Shown here: positions 50,246 to 63,400 of the stretch, one piece after another
How the letters are laid out: each line of letters starts with the position of its first letter
Position numbering within the stretch: position 1 is the first letter of the stretch
NCBI RefSeq assembly: GCF_014839805.1
Contig: NC_051140.1
Span: 10,685,826 to 10,749,825, forward strand
DNA: 64,000 bases
Source: Manduca sexta
Taxonomy: Eukaryota; Arthropoda; Insecta; Lepidoptera; Sphingidae
Direction: 5' to 3'
Made by a program: the position numbers and the translations under genes
The notes under the pieces: model-generated
What the model was told of the DNA's origin: nothing
What the model saw: only the letters and a program-made list of their open reading frames with translations
Database searches by the model: none

Positions 50246-51650
50246 TAGTATCTTTAAATATTAGACCGTGCGCCGTGATCCATATTTGCACACCACTTTT
50301 TTTATTCTTCATAGGTCATGTTTTCTATATCTTATGTTCCTAAAGATGTGAGAAATCACCTCAGCTTTTATAGTAGTCAAAGGAATTAACTATGGATGAA
50401 AATAGTTGACAATGTTGTCTGCTAATTTAAAGTAAGTAATTAAAATGAACGTAGCAGGCAGACAGGAAATATAATAAGTTTAAGTTGCTTATTTTTAGAG
50501 TAGAGAGAGTCTCATAGAGTGTGATACTTAGAACTTGTAGAGAGTCTACGTAGATGCCTTATATTTTTGTTATATTTTCTTGTGGACAGTGGTTTAATAA
50601 GTAACTATAACTATTAAAGGCCTTTGTAGTCTCTTTGTTCCAAAGAATGTTAATATAACTTTCCGTACAGTCTTGAGAAGTTCAAAAGTGAGCACAATGG
50701 ATTGTATCCATCTATTTCCTGCTCTGTTTTGTAATTGGCATTAAGGAATCAAAACAAAGCATCCGATGAATTGTAATCTTTAGGTACAAGGTTTTAAGGC
50801 TCACGTCAAATGAATGAACAGCACTTAACAAATTACCAAATTATTAATTAATTAACGTAACTTAGTTTCGTGCGTAAAATATTGCATGCACAGAACATAG
50901 GGAATAGAAGGAGTTTAATACATGTGCAATGAATTTTAATAGTATTTGTTCGTAGTACGTTTGGCCATACTCCTACTTAACGGTACTATCAACTGCCACT
51001 TAATATATTCATAGTGCCCTCGAAGACAGGGCCCTTAATTGAATGTATGCTCATAATGCGCTAAATTATGCATACGACGCCGTTCAATTAAAATTCATTC
51101 ATACACCTATAAGTTTAAGGTACGTTTTACAATTTTCCTAAGTATGTCTTGGATAAATAGCATGTATTGATGGGTGTATTGTATTTGCAAAGATGAAGAG
51201 GTCATGACGACGTCGGGCCCGAAAGTCATTCAACCCGGAGCGACTCTTATTTACAATCCCACCTGACTATTGTGAATTACCTTGAATTTGTCTGACAGAT
51301 TAATGCGATATGAGTATTATAAAGCTATACTGCACGAGGAAACCGTCACTTTTGATTTTCAAGCGGTCTAAATTGAATATATTTAACAAGGAAATGGCAT
51401 ATCACATTGGTATACTGATAGATTTGACCCATAACATGCAATATGTAAACAGTGGCGACACAGCTAGATTGAAACGGTTTTGGAGCGTAAATAGGTAATA
51501 CAATTGTCACGATTGTTATCAGCAAACGTTGACTAGGGTGTCAGGCGGAACTTAGTATTTAAGCAGTATATCCTCAATAAATCTGCTTGATATTGGTACA
51601 CATCTGCAGGGAATTAGGCTGAGACTTAAGGCTGAATAGATGATAAATTC
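50246..51650. other. Gene-free stretch
   Basis: No gene or known repeat is recognised. Confidence 0.5.
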
Positions 51651-51656
51651 CACACA

Positions 51657-51968
51657 CTAGGCATAGTTCCATCGTAAACCATTGATATAATCTCTGACGT
51701 GCTCACTCATACCTTTTAACCCAAAATCCGGGGTATCGATTTCGCAACTTGTCACAGCTGCCACCGATAACCGTCGGGGTTGACGACTTCTGAAGTGGAG
51801 ATCACGGAGGAACTGTGACTTGTAACCCTCTGTTCGGTTGACCGACGATCTGAAGAGGGTGAGCCGAGAGTTAGGGCCCTCTCGGGAGATGCCTAAACAG
51901 AGCGGGTAGATAATGATGTTACCAGTTAAAATCAATGTACGCCGCGACTTGACTATTACAACTCCCAT
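51657..51968 (-). other. G+C-richer block with a 103-codon minus-strand frame
   Basis: The frame starts with an ATG at 51966-51968 and ends at 51657. The product is basic (for example FRSRQPRRLSVAAV in its second half) and has no domain or signal I recognise. The block's composition differs from its A+T-rich flanks, and a donor-like aag|gtatga occurs on the minus strand near 51713. It could be an unrecognised repeat, a gene fragment or a non-coding exon. I lean towards repeat, because blocks of this size and composition elsewhere in the window are repeats. Confidence 0.25.
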
Positions 51969-53512
51969 TTCGGAAATGCCTCGTGTTATTTACGATTATT
52001 GAGTGTCATAAACGACGTTCTTTACGACACACATCTATCGTCATGGACTTAGCTTTATTGATACCAGCAATATTTATAGCATTACAGCGGTTAAAAAATA
52101 TTTTATTTCAACTACCAACTATTAAATGTATTACGAATATATTGCCTTTTACCTCCGGTGTTTATTACGATTGTATAGCATCAAATTTAAGATTAGCTTG
52201 CAACATCATCCTAGGATAAATAATTTCATTGCAATGTGGCCCAGTACTTTTAAGAAAATTTCTACGTCGCACATACCGCTTAAACAAAAATCTAAGATTT
52301 ATTTTGTACATATGGTATTGTAATATTCATAAAATGATTGTGTAGTCAAGTGCAAATAGAATAAAGCAATGCCAAGAGACATTGTTATTCAACATTATTA
52401 AATGTGCAGCGTGCAGTAAGATGCGGATCGCGGTCACCTTCACACGAGTACGTGTCGCGAGCAACAAGTTTCCTTTTATTCAAAAATAAAGATGCCGCAC
52501 TCTGGAATCTCTCAATGGAGCACAATTAAGATTCTCCACGAATCCTGAGTGCCTTCATGCATATGGAGTGCTAGAGGCCCGTCTGCAAAACGCAACTGTT
52601 TCACAATCGCCATAAATCTTACTTCACACCGCATTGAGCACGGCCACGAGTCGCCGCGGGTGTTTTAAATAAAAACAAACGCACTCGAACATCTTAAACG
52701 ATTTCAAACCCAATCCTGAAAGTGGCATGACCCACATTCCAGTAAACTGTAACGTTTAACACTCCTCACGTCACTAAGTTTGCGTTGACGGAACGCCATA
52801 TCGGCTTTTGGGCATGTCTTTCCAAATGGCGCTCTAACGCCACGCGTCGAGATTCAATATGCCTGAGTGCAGTTATTCATGAACATATCGAAGAAGCAAG
52901 TTTTGTTTCAATGTCACGTTTCCACGATTTCAGTAGAACGATGCTTGTTTATTATTTATGTGGAGCACGTAAGCGGAATTTTAATAAAATATTTCAGTTG
53001 AGTGCGCACCGCGCCGCGCCGCGCCGCTCCACGCGGGTTCTATGAAATTGAATTATTGTCTGCGGTGTTAACTTTAAAGGCAAATGAGAATGCACTTATT
53101 CCGTTTGCTAATTTATGTATTCATTAATACATTTGTTATGCGCGGACGTTTGCTGGCGCATTTCCATTCGATTTCTGTAATTTATAATGCATAGCCTAGT
53201 CAATGAGGTGAATACATTTGAGCTAATGTTATCGTAGTAAAATAAGCAGTTCCAAGTACAGAAATACCTATTCTTCTCTTTATTGATATGATAGTCTTGA
53301 AATCGAAAAATGAAAAATACAACCAATTAAAGTATAACAATTTGTGAATTCTAATCCGGATATAAATGAGTTTTTCAGGTTAACAGATTTATGAATTGAA
53401 ATCATAATCAAATAATAGCTTAATGCATTTTTAAGTCGCAAATTAGTGCGCAGTATACTCTGTAAACTATGTGTAATGTACCATAGTAAATAATATGCCC
53501 GTATATTTTCAG
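51969..53512. other. Gene-free stretch with a GC microsatellite
   Basis: No gene is recognised. At 53011-53030 the pentamer gcgcc occurs three times followed by gctcc, within a short CpG-rich island (53003-53036). Confidence 0.45.
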
Positions 53513-53641
53513 TCGCGCCGCTTGGTGCAGCAGGGAATCACACAGAGAGATCGCGTAGTGCACGGGCATCCACGTGCGACATACGTATTGCTATGCGGCC
53601 TGATCTAGTTTGTAATGGGCTTTATTCTATTTCGAGCAACG

Positions 53642-55231
53642 GTAAATTTATTTATTTTTTTACACCATAAATGCCAATCAATCATGATAATTTATGTTTC
53701 CTTACGACAAGTCGTAATAAACAATTAGTTACCGAAAAGCATGAAATAAGAAAACATTCTTGTTTGAAACACAGCAAGATTTAAATACAATGATGTCCAT
53801 AGTTAACTGTACTCCGAGAGTGCCAAATTACACAAGTAAAGACATTATTACTGATAGTAGAATTACATAACAGAAAATACTCGGAAACAATTCACGAACC
53901 GCAAGCTCGCTACTCAAGTTTCCAACAGACTTGTACTACGAACTGTCGTTGCATCTGACACCAAACTATTCTTATAAGGTTTTTTCACTTAAGTATTCCG
54001 GGAAGTTTCATTTCGCGCTGACACCGTCCGCCGCGACGATTATCTGCTGACACTGATACATACAGCGCTTGTTTCCGACTGAGTATCCTTCGCTGGGAAC
54101 AATGCAAGCAATGTAGCACTACTATTCGTAAATAATAGTTCCTTGATCCGAGGGAACTAACAATGGTTTGACGCAAGTGGTAGTCAAGAGCCGGAACAAT
54201 CGCCGATTAAAATTGTTTATAAAATGTTCTTCGATACGGCGGTTATCGCGCCTGCGAAATGTGCATTGAATGATTGTACAGGTTTATTTCCTTTAACTTG
54301 CGTGTTTGATCAACAATAATGACTGTATTATGTTTAGGTAATGAAAGAATAAAATGTATATATGTATATTATCCACTTATCAACTATCTCTATGGTACTC
54401 GAATGATCTTTTTGAAAAGAATATACTCTATATTTACGCATTTTTTATTTTACTTTACCAAATATGCTATAGATATTATATTCTAGTAAAAATCGATCTT
54501 AAGAGTCAATAAACTAAGTACATAATACGTCGAAATCTATAATAAAAATAATAAACCTAATTTTTCTCAAATCATTAGGCGTAAAAGTAAATCTTGTAGA
54601 AAATAACATATAACGTAAAGGTAACTAGTGAGTAAAGGTTATCTATGAAACGGCTTTTATCTGTTCATTGGAGCTGTAAGTTCTAACGCTAACGAGCCAA
54701 TTAAAGTAATAATAGAAATGTAATATATATATTAGAAGTTAGAACTCAAGAGAAGTCCATATGGAGAGATGATAAAGTTGATACATAGTAGTACTATACG
54801 ATAAAGTGGATTCTTGTAGTTACGCACAATATTATAAGTGAAAAGAGAGAATTTGTAAAGTTTTCCAATTCATAATATAAAATAAATGTTATAAAATTAT
54901 TTTAACCTAATAATATATCCTGTAATTTATTTCCTTTAAGATGTTTTTTCCTTCTCAGGTGACAAGTTAATTTGCTGTTACCTGTTTTATCGTTGCTTCC
55001 GGATCTCATTACGATAAAATCGACTTTACCACGCCCCAAACAATTTACCAACATTTTATTATAATGTTTAGTTGAGTGTTGATTGTGTCGTGTTATTCGA
55101 GGTGGCGCGGGCGCGAAATCATGTTTGTTATGGTTTTTATATTACTTATAATGCCGTGACTATAAGGCTACATTATAGCTTCTGTATGTCACTAAAGATT
55201 CGTATTTGTCTGATATAGTTCCACGTGTCTT
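53642..55231. other. Gene-free stretch
   Basis: No gene or known repeat is recognised. A G+C-richer patch lies at about 54000-54100. Confidence 0.45.
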
Positions 55232-55365
55232 CTTTAGGGTTCCGTACCTCCAAAGAAATCCTTATACGATCACTTCGTTGTCTGTCAAACCGCCATTTAA
55301 CTGTCATGACCGGTTTATTCAGGTACTCGTAGAAGTATTACGTTGAAATTTATATCAAATACTAA
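55232..55365 (+). repeat. Relic of the lepidopteran gggttccgta repeat
   Basis: ttagggttccgtacctc, then atccttatacgatcactt and cgttgtctgtc, then gttgaaatttatatcaaat follow the layout of a very common lepidopteran repeat that I remember but cannot classify. Shorter matches to its start occur at 34031-34050 (+) and 16765-16780 (-). The right boundary is a guess. Confidence 0.45.
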
Positions 55366-56063
55366 TGTCTTTTTCAACTTGATAAAATTAAACTTGTAAG
55401 CTAACACGATCGAAAGATATGACAGTTTATGTCGCATATTTACGTATATTTTAAGGGTATTTCCCGTTGATCTAGAATCATAACATTCGCCAAGAAGCAA
55501 TGTCTTACAGGACATGTATAGGAAAGAATTTGAAAATCGAAAATATGAACTTTAATAACAAACCGCGGTGCGCGATTTCAACTCGCACTTGTCCATTTTT
55601 TTTAAAACAATTTCAACTGGCTTCTTCTCACAATAGTAGGCAACCTTGTGTATTTAGAATCTGTAAAAAAAAAAAATAACAATAATTTTGCATTTTAAAG
55701 GAAAAATATGTCTTTATATAACAAAAGTATTTTATCAATTTTAATAATTACATAGAACACTAAATATATATTGGTACCCAAACTATATTACGACACTCTG
55801 TATAGGCGGGTTGGTTCGGTAGTTTGATCGTTCGCTAATGAAAATCCACGTGTTTGACGCAGGCCGATGTGAGTTCATTAAATTATCCTGCGTGAGTACC
55901 GCAACTGTGACGGACCGCTATTCATATTTTTGTATTTTATCTCGAATAATGTAAGTTAAATAATGAGCGATGATAAATGTATTTTTGTTTCCAAAATAAT
56001 AGCGAATTAAAGGTAGTTCGGTGACGTTAAAATAGTTTTCGCACGAGTGATATTTTTTTTTTA
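55366..56063. other. Gene-free stretch
   Basis: I see nothing recognisable, only a poly-A run at about 55663-55676. Confidence 0.45.
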
Positions 56064-56310
56064 TATGTGCACCGCAAAGTAACCCCACTGCACTTGATGT
56101 TAGTGGAGTGGGGTCCAATAGAACGTCGACTGACGAGAGATGATTATTCCTCGGCAGTCGACATAATTATGCCGGCTTGTTGGAACTCGGATATACACAG
56201 GCTGATTCCGGAATGCGACACGCTTACGTGGGCCACTAGGCCGGGTTTTAACATCTTGTGTACGGTGGTCGCTATCCGGGCGGATATAAAATATATCCTA
56301 CCACCAGCAA
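56064..56310 (+). repeat. Interspersed repeat family D, copy 3
   Basis: The best preserved interior of the three copies. It carries an 8-bp inverted pair gtcgactg (56125-56132) and cagtcgac (56155-56162) that is partly kept in copy 1, then ggatatacacaggctgat, gcttacgtgggccacta, cttgtgtacggtggtcgcta and tccgggcggatataaaatat. A T-rich run precedes it. The open frame 56067-56348 is a by-product. Confidence 0.85.
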
Positions 56311-56638
56311 ATGTGATATCCCATTATACAAAAATTGTTTATAAGTAATATTTAGTAATTTTTTTTTCGATTTATTAGTAATATTTTTTTACCCAACCAA
56401 TGTTGAAATGATAAGGTTCGCCTAATGGTAAACATCAAATAGAAGTGTGATTGAGAAAGTCATGCGTCACAACAACTGTATTCCGAGACATGAGTAAAAT
56501 CGTAAGTCTAATAATACGTCTAGTGATTTTATATGGCTTCGATAGCCTTCAAACCGAAATACGACAATACTGGAACAGTTTGTCAATATTTAAAACTGAT
56601 TATTTCTCATCAACTACTTGCTTCACGTCTCATTAAAA

Positions 56639-56963
56639 AGCGGCGATAGCCTAGTTGGAAATGAGACGTACTGCCGAGCCGAATGTCCGCATGTTCAAAA
56701 CCAAAGGGCACGCACAGCTGACTTTTCTAAAGTTATGTGAGTATTCTTTGTGAATTTTCGCTTGATGTAACAGTGAAAGAAAACATCGAGAAGAAACCTG
56801 TATACCTGAGAAGTTATCTTAAGAATTTTGAAGGTATGTGAAGTCTGCCAAACCGCACTAGGCCAGCGTGGTGGAATTAGGCCTAATCTATCTAAAAAGT
56901 AGAAGCCTGTGCCCAGCAGTAGGACAGTATACAATATAGGGCTGATATTATAATTATTATAAT
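56639..56963 (+). mobile_element. SINE family C, full-length
   Basis: The most complete copy. It starts agcggcgatagcctagttgg (A box), then actgccgagccgaatgt, a decayed B box gttcaaaacc, a middle part containing gaaagaaaacatcg and ctgagaagttat, the conserved gcactaggccagcgtggtgg, tgcccagcagtagg, and an (ATT)n-type tail. I could not find a clear target duplication. The minus-strand open frame 56695-57003 is a by-product of the element. Confidence 0.9.
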
Positions 56964-59900
56964 GCTGATTATTTGTTTGATATTCCACTATAGTTTCATA
57001 CAACCTTTACTTACACGATGTAAGCCAGTTTCTTGGAAGTGCAAAATACATGTCTAATTATTGTTTTCTCGGTTTACGCACGATAAACTCAAATAGCGTG
57101 GGCTAATTGCTTTCTTCTTCGCTTTATTGTTACCATCACAATAGATGCCTCTACCATAATCTCACGAGGTAGGTCAGGTAAAATGCTTTGTGTGCATTTA
57201 GTTATTGATGTATCAGAATTATCTACACGCTATGTTTAGGCTTTGGTGAATTTAACACAACGATGTCGCAATTCCCCATAACATATTTGTAAAGTGAAAC
57301 CATCATAGATTCTGTCCTCGATATCGATAAAAATAGTTTATTATAAAAGAATTGCATTAATTAGTTCCATAAATTGCAGGTGACCTTTGACATAATATCA
57401 ACATTCCATAGTGGTTATGTATTCGTTACATCCTTCCTTTGTTTGTCCTTAGCCCTTAATAGAAAATTAATTAAATACATGTCTATATTGAATAATAGTA
57501 ATCATTTATCTAGTTGGATGCGTCATTATTTATTATAAGTTTGTACAATGAATATTGGATTTTATATCGAAAGGTCTAGAGATACGTGGTATTTGAATGG
57601 AAGCGGTATTTCGCCGGGTATATTGTAAGATGTCTTGCTGTTATGGCGGAGGCAGAATACCGCTACTTTTTGCGGCCTCCAGAAGTAGAGAATGCCGCGT
57701 TTAATGAAATGGGCCCATAAAATCATCGCAAAAATAAATTAAATATCCAGATTCCCTATTTTTTTATGGATTGCGCGTCAAGTATCATAAAATTTTCATA
57801 AAAAAAATCAAGACAAAATATTCAGAATTTTTTGCCCCATTCATAAATCAACATTTGACATTGAAGTCGGTCGACGCACGAGAAGTGGGTGATTGTTGTA
57901 AACTATACATTGTTTTGGCATTGTACTGCCGAAATCGCGACAGGAGTGGTGCGCATAAACAAGCCCAGTTTGACATGATAATAGCGCGTAAAGCTAGGAT
58001 GTGTGATTGACGGGCAGACTGGGCAAACTTTTGGTTAGCGCCCGCATTGCGATATGTAATCAGCATTATCCCGTATTAAGCGTTTCCGCAGTGGAGTTAA
58101 TGCAGTAATTACTGCGACGGTGTGTGTAGGTGATTCGCGCGCAAACTGTAATTAGTCTGCCATTAAACCGCATAGCAGTGATTTGATTAATGACGCTTGG
58201 GGACGAGCGTGCGTCAGGTTCGCAAACCCATCGGCCGTGGCGTTGTTTTTCGTTAATCGATATTGACTCGGCCCATCACTAATTTTGCTCTCGCCAGATA
58301 AATGTACAAGTATAGATTAAAAGCTTTCATCACAATTGGTTTCCCGTAAATACATAGGTTTCACTCTCGTAGAATCTATTGGCGTTGTTGCCAATTTATA
58401 AAATTGCATTTGACGTATGTGTGTCACGGGTTTTGTGTGATATTTCGCTACCGACATTTTGTAGACTACGTAGTATCTACATTAGTATAGTTATAAAATA
58501 ATGTGCATGGATGTATATATGATACAAAAGGATTAAAGCAAAGGTTGTAACATGCTGTGTGACAGCTTTACCCGTAATTGCGTTACTGTATAAGATCTTG
58601 AAGATCAGAAATAACCCTGATTGTTTTAGTTTTAGTTCAATCGCATCACATTATGTTAATTTATTTTGTTCATGATAGATGAACTAATTAAACTAATTAA
58701 ACTTAGTATAAATTTACTAAAAAAATACCTTTGAATATTTTATTTTTTATTTACAATGTTTTTGTCATGTACAGTCAGCCACACAAAGAATTTGTTCAGC
58801 TACAAATTTAAAACTTCAAATAGCTTAGGCAGGTTAATTTAATTTAATTATTTTTTTTGTTATTTGCGTTACAATTAAAAAAAAGAATTAATTATGCCTA
58901 TATGATTTTTTTTGACTAATAAAATTAATTATGCCTTCGGCATTAAGTCCGACTTTATAATATTTGTCACACACCTTTTATTTATTTTTTTTAAGAGAAA
59001 ATAATGTTGATAAGAACAAGACGTTTATACGCGATTTGAAGTTTTGAATTTGTTGAATTACTTATGTACCCGATTATACGTATATTATTACTTAATATAA
59101 TCATGTCCATAATCACTTTATCCTTGTTATAAGCATAATAGTTTTTGTGGTTACATAACATAACATCATATTACTCCAGGGCCACATGTAAAAAATTTAA
59201 ATTATGTATTTTCATTATGTTTAACTGCATTAATCATGTACTTATCTTAAACGCATCTCATTATACGACAGTTTAGCCTCAACCCAACTACTCAGTCATT
59301 CTTCACGGTTAATAATATGTTAAAAACTATTCAAATTTTGTACATAACCTTTGTGAATACAAAATATACTGTTGGCTTTTGATTCCAGGTACGGATAACA
59401 TTGTCATGCAATATTCGACTTTCGTGCTGTCTGTCATTGCGTGAGTAAAACTACTTAAATATGTTTAAATAATTACTATAGTGGAGCATTGTATAATGTG
59501 CTAATTATAATAGACCTTCGGAATTGTATTACTGCCGTAGTCGAGTTCGCATTTTTAAAACGTGTCTCTTTTGTTTTAATTTGTCTAGACCAAATCATTC
59601 TAACAATATTGGAGGAATTAAAAATGGTCAAATATTGGACTAAAATGAACTAAAAATATAAATCAGAACAGTGATATTTGAGAAAACTAACAATGTTGTA
59701 CGGAATTCACCCGCAAAACGAATTGCAGCGGACAATACAAGGAGTTTTGGTTTGCGACATAATTTATTGCGTTGTATATAGTTTGTTATTTTACTATAGT
59801 TTTATAAAATAATATAAGTATATCTAGTTTATAACAAATTGTTCTTTCTTAACCATTCAAATTATTCAAAGGTTTTAAATTAAATTATAAATTTTTGTAC

Positions 59901-62900
59901 CAATTTTAAATATTTATCTATTACATCGATAACAGCTAATACGTATGATCGGTATTTACCTATTCTGAATTTGGTATTTGCGTCAAACAAACGCAACCCA
60001 ATTGGCATTGAATCATGTAAACAACGTGCACGTTAATGCATCTCAGATTTTTTCTAGTTTTGGTTTTTATCTTGAATTCTTCGATATTAATAAATACTTT
60101 CATGTTGTAAATTAGCTTATTTTAAATTATATTCAATTCATTCTTGTGTCACTTATTAGTCCTCGCGCTGTGCTAGAGGAATACAATTGTATTTAGTAAT
60201 TAGGTTAGCAACGAAGCTTTAGCATGTTAATAAGCAATATTTCAAATTGTGATTCCTTTATTAAGCAACTCTATATCATATTAATTATTTGACTAGACCA
60301 TGCTTTTGTCTATTCTAGGTACGTATATATTAAACAGAAGTAACGTTCGCTGTTCATGCGATGCCATTTTCAATATTGTTTAAATTATAACGCACGTGTT
60401 TCTCAAGTAATGTTTACATTCCGCTGGCCTATTTTAAATAGTCAGGCAATTGAATTACTAAGTATTTTGCTAATTTAAATGAGGAAATATGAGGTAGTTT
60501 CTATATTAAAAATGAATTATTATGATCAGAAGTTGATGTTACAATTTTTACGGCTACAGCAAACATTTTGCCAACGATTGACGATTGATGCTGTATTGTA
60601 TTTTGGGGACTGCGTCCGTTTGAATTGTGTAAATCATTTTAGCAATTCCTTCGAAACTCTTTCACGTTTTTAGGTGCTAGTTTAAGTGGATTAGTTTTAG
60701 TGTGTTTAATCGTCATTACTAACGTTAAAAGTTTTGTGTTTTCAGTGACTTTTAATGGACCATTAATCATATTTATCAATCGTACCAAGGTCTCTGACCG
60801 CGCTGATACCAGATCTATCTTACAACAGTCTACTAGGGATCGCAATAATATCACCTATAACACTAAGCTGAATATCTTGTAAAAAGTAACTGGTTAAAAT
60901 TAAGATCTAATAATTTTCGGTTGCTCTCGACAAACACGCTCTAATATTACACAGATCAGTATTTATGTAACGGATAACCTTTTCAATTATTTATTTTTAT
61001 ATTATACGCACCTAATTGTACTACTAAGAGTAATTTAGCTTTAAATGTATTAGTTATAAAATTAAGAAAAAACGTGAATTTAATTTGTAGTCTTCGTGCC
61101 ATGAATTACTTTATTGACATCATTGATTCAAATGATCTGATTAAAATTGTTTTTAATAACATTGCTTTTTGGCATTAACTTACTAAATGGGAGTAACTAT
61201 TTACCGGCAAGCATTTCCAATGTATAAAGAAACTCGAAATGTTATGAATGTCATTACACCCATCCTTGTTTCGAACCAATGTATGAACTTCTCAAATCAA
61301 GCTAAAAATAGTATTAAATGATTGTCGGCTAACTCCGTCCGGTTGTTTTCCACGCTGTTTGATGAGTTTTTAGTTTGTTTTGCCTCATTTTTATGGGTTT
61401 AAACGTGTGTGTTTGCTCGGGCAAAATTTGCTCAGTTAATGTCTGTCGTGTTATACTATATTTGAATAATTAACTAATGGTTGCTGTCGCAAGAAATGCA
61501 AGCTTCAACTTTTGATTATTTTTCGTTGTGTTATATTACGTTTTTATTTTTAGTTATTCTTTTCATTTTATTTTGTTCTAATATTTTTGGTGGTTTCGTC
61601 TTTTTATTTCATTGAGTTTTTAAATTTTCTGGTTGTGAGATTTAGTTTATATCAAATTTACACAATTATATTGTGTATGGTTACCAACGTTATCCACAAA
61701 CACACCAAGCCCAGTCTTGTTAAACGTAACGCTGTACTCGGAAATACACTATCAGATGTAAAATAAATTGCCATTTTAACATCCCTGCCACATTGATGGG
61801 CTAACTTAACAAACAAACTCGATTCTTCCCCCCAAGCCTGAGGGTTGCGCGTTATTTTTATTTTACCGACGACACGAATTGAGATTCTCTTTTTTTTTCA
61901 TAAAAATATTCCTGCTACTTCCTTTAACAAACTTTCCAAGTGCCCTTATTGAATTTTCTCAAGTTTTGATAGGTTTTTCCGACGATTTCTTCTATGTTGC
62001 TCCCGGGAACTTGAGACGGCCGGTAATTTAGGTGCAAACATCGTCGTCCACTTTTATTTGTTGTGATTAGACTTGTTATACAGTTGCTTATCTCAAGTTG
62101 CTTATTTCAATCCACGTGCCACTGACGACGAGAGGCTTCCTTATTTTATTATTTTGTTTTTATTTTATTTTCTCCGCTTCAATATTATTACACTGTTTTA
62201 TGTTTATGACACGATTACATGTAAGCTAGTAGTACGAGTAGCGAACACTCGATTGTGCAACTGACGAGGCGAATATTTTCATCTAAAAACACTAATTTAT
62301 TCTTGTCGCACAAAAATCTAAAATTGAATCTGTTGAAAATTCAACGGCCGAAAAATTTATTGTGAATTTGAACCACGACTAACAGCAACGCTACATATGA
62401 ATTATATCAAAAATGCTCGTTAATTTACAGTTATTTTTTTAAAGCGGAAGGCGTACGTCATTTTGGCACATACTTTTGATCTTGAATTTTTTACGCTCGT
62501 GCACACATAGAATCGAATTGTCTGCAGGAAGTCGTACACGAAATTGGGTTGAGTTAGTTTCCTCTACCGTTTACAAATAAACCGGCTGCACAAAGGCGTA
62601 CGATTCAATTATTCATTTGTAGCATAGTTGTTTTTGGTGTAAGGCAAGTGCATCGGTCTATTTCTGCACGTGTCATTGTTTAAAATGATGCATGATCTCG
62701 GGACTATTGCGTACTGACGACTTCAATTTGCCAGATTGTAGTGACGCGACGCGGCTAAAGAAAATAAAGTAGATTAACCCGTACAGGAATAGATGTAATG
62801 TATTTTGTGGGGCCGTATTTAGAAATGTTCTAATATATTCTCTGTTTACGTTTTATTAATACGCTTATTTATAACATGCGTCTGTTACAAGATGAATCAC

Positions 62901-63400
62901 ATTAAGGAATACATTATAGCATTGGGTTACCTCACCTTTGATGGTAACGATGTCTTAAATAAATTATTGTCATCGTTAATAGGAGCTTCAAATAATATAT
63001 TTATAAAACGAGCTTACTTTAACAATAAGCATATGTATGGTATATTGTTTTAAAAACGCAGCGTTTTTTAAACCGCCACTGACGCTCATACGACGGTCCT
63101 GGTCATTACTCGAAATGCAATGCACGTGTGTAGTTGATGTGCCAACTAACGTTTGTGTATACCATCTGTCGATGAGATAAACTGATGGTGGTTGTGATTG
63201 GAAGATTACTCGGCTAACGGTCCATATTCTGTCCAATACCTACAACAGCTACTGAGAGAGAACGTTATCGATTCTAATAGGACTTTAAAAACAGTATTTA
63301 TTTATAAATGTTTATAATTATCAGCCGCTTTATTATGCTTAGGAGTGTAAAAATACGTCATTCATTAGTAAGATAATATGATATGATAAATAAATATATT
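56964..63400. other. Long gene-free, transposon-poor stretch
   Basis: I recognise no gene or repeat across about 6.4 kb, which is striking next to the repeat-dense 36-57 kb zone. A G+C-richer patch at about 57840-58260 includes a TAATTA homeodomain core and is open on both strands (57771-58010 and 57848-58066). A second patch lies at about 62690-62760. Either could be regulatory; nothing in the sequence proves it. Confidence 0.45.

Noticed and set aside
56067..56348. 93-codon frame, and similar frames at 50042-50248, 50098-50343, 49942-50190 and 31426-31641
   Set aside because: All lie in copies of repeat family D, and the open frames do not correspond between copies.
56695..57003. 102-codon minus-strand frame
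   Set aside because: It is antisense to the full-length SINE-C and has no independent coding signal.
57771..58066. Overlapping open frames on both strands
   Set aside because: No domain, start or splice signals support coding. Opposite-strand openness suggests composition only.
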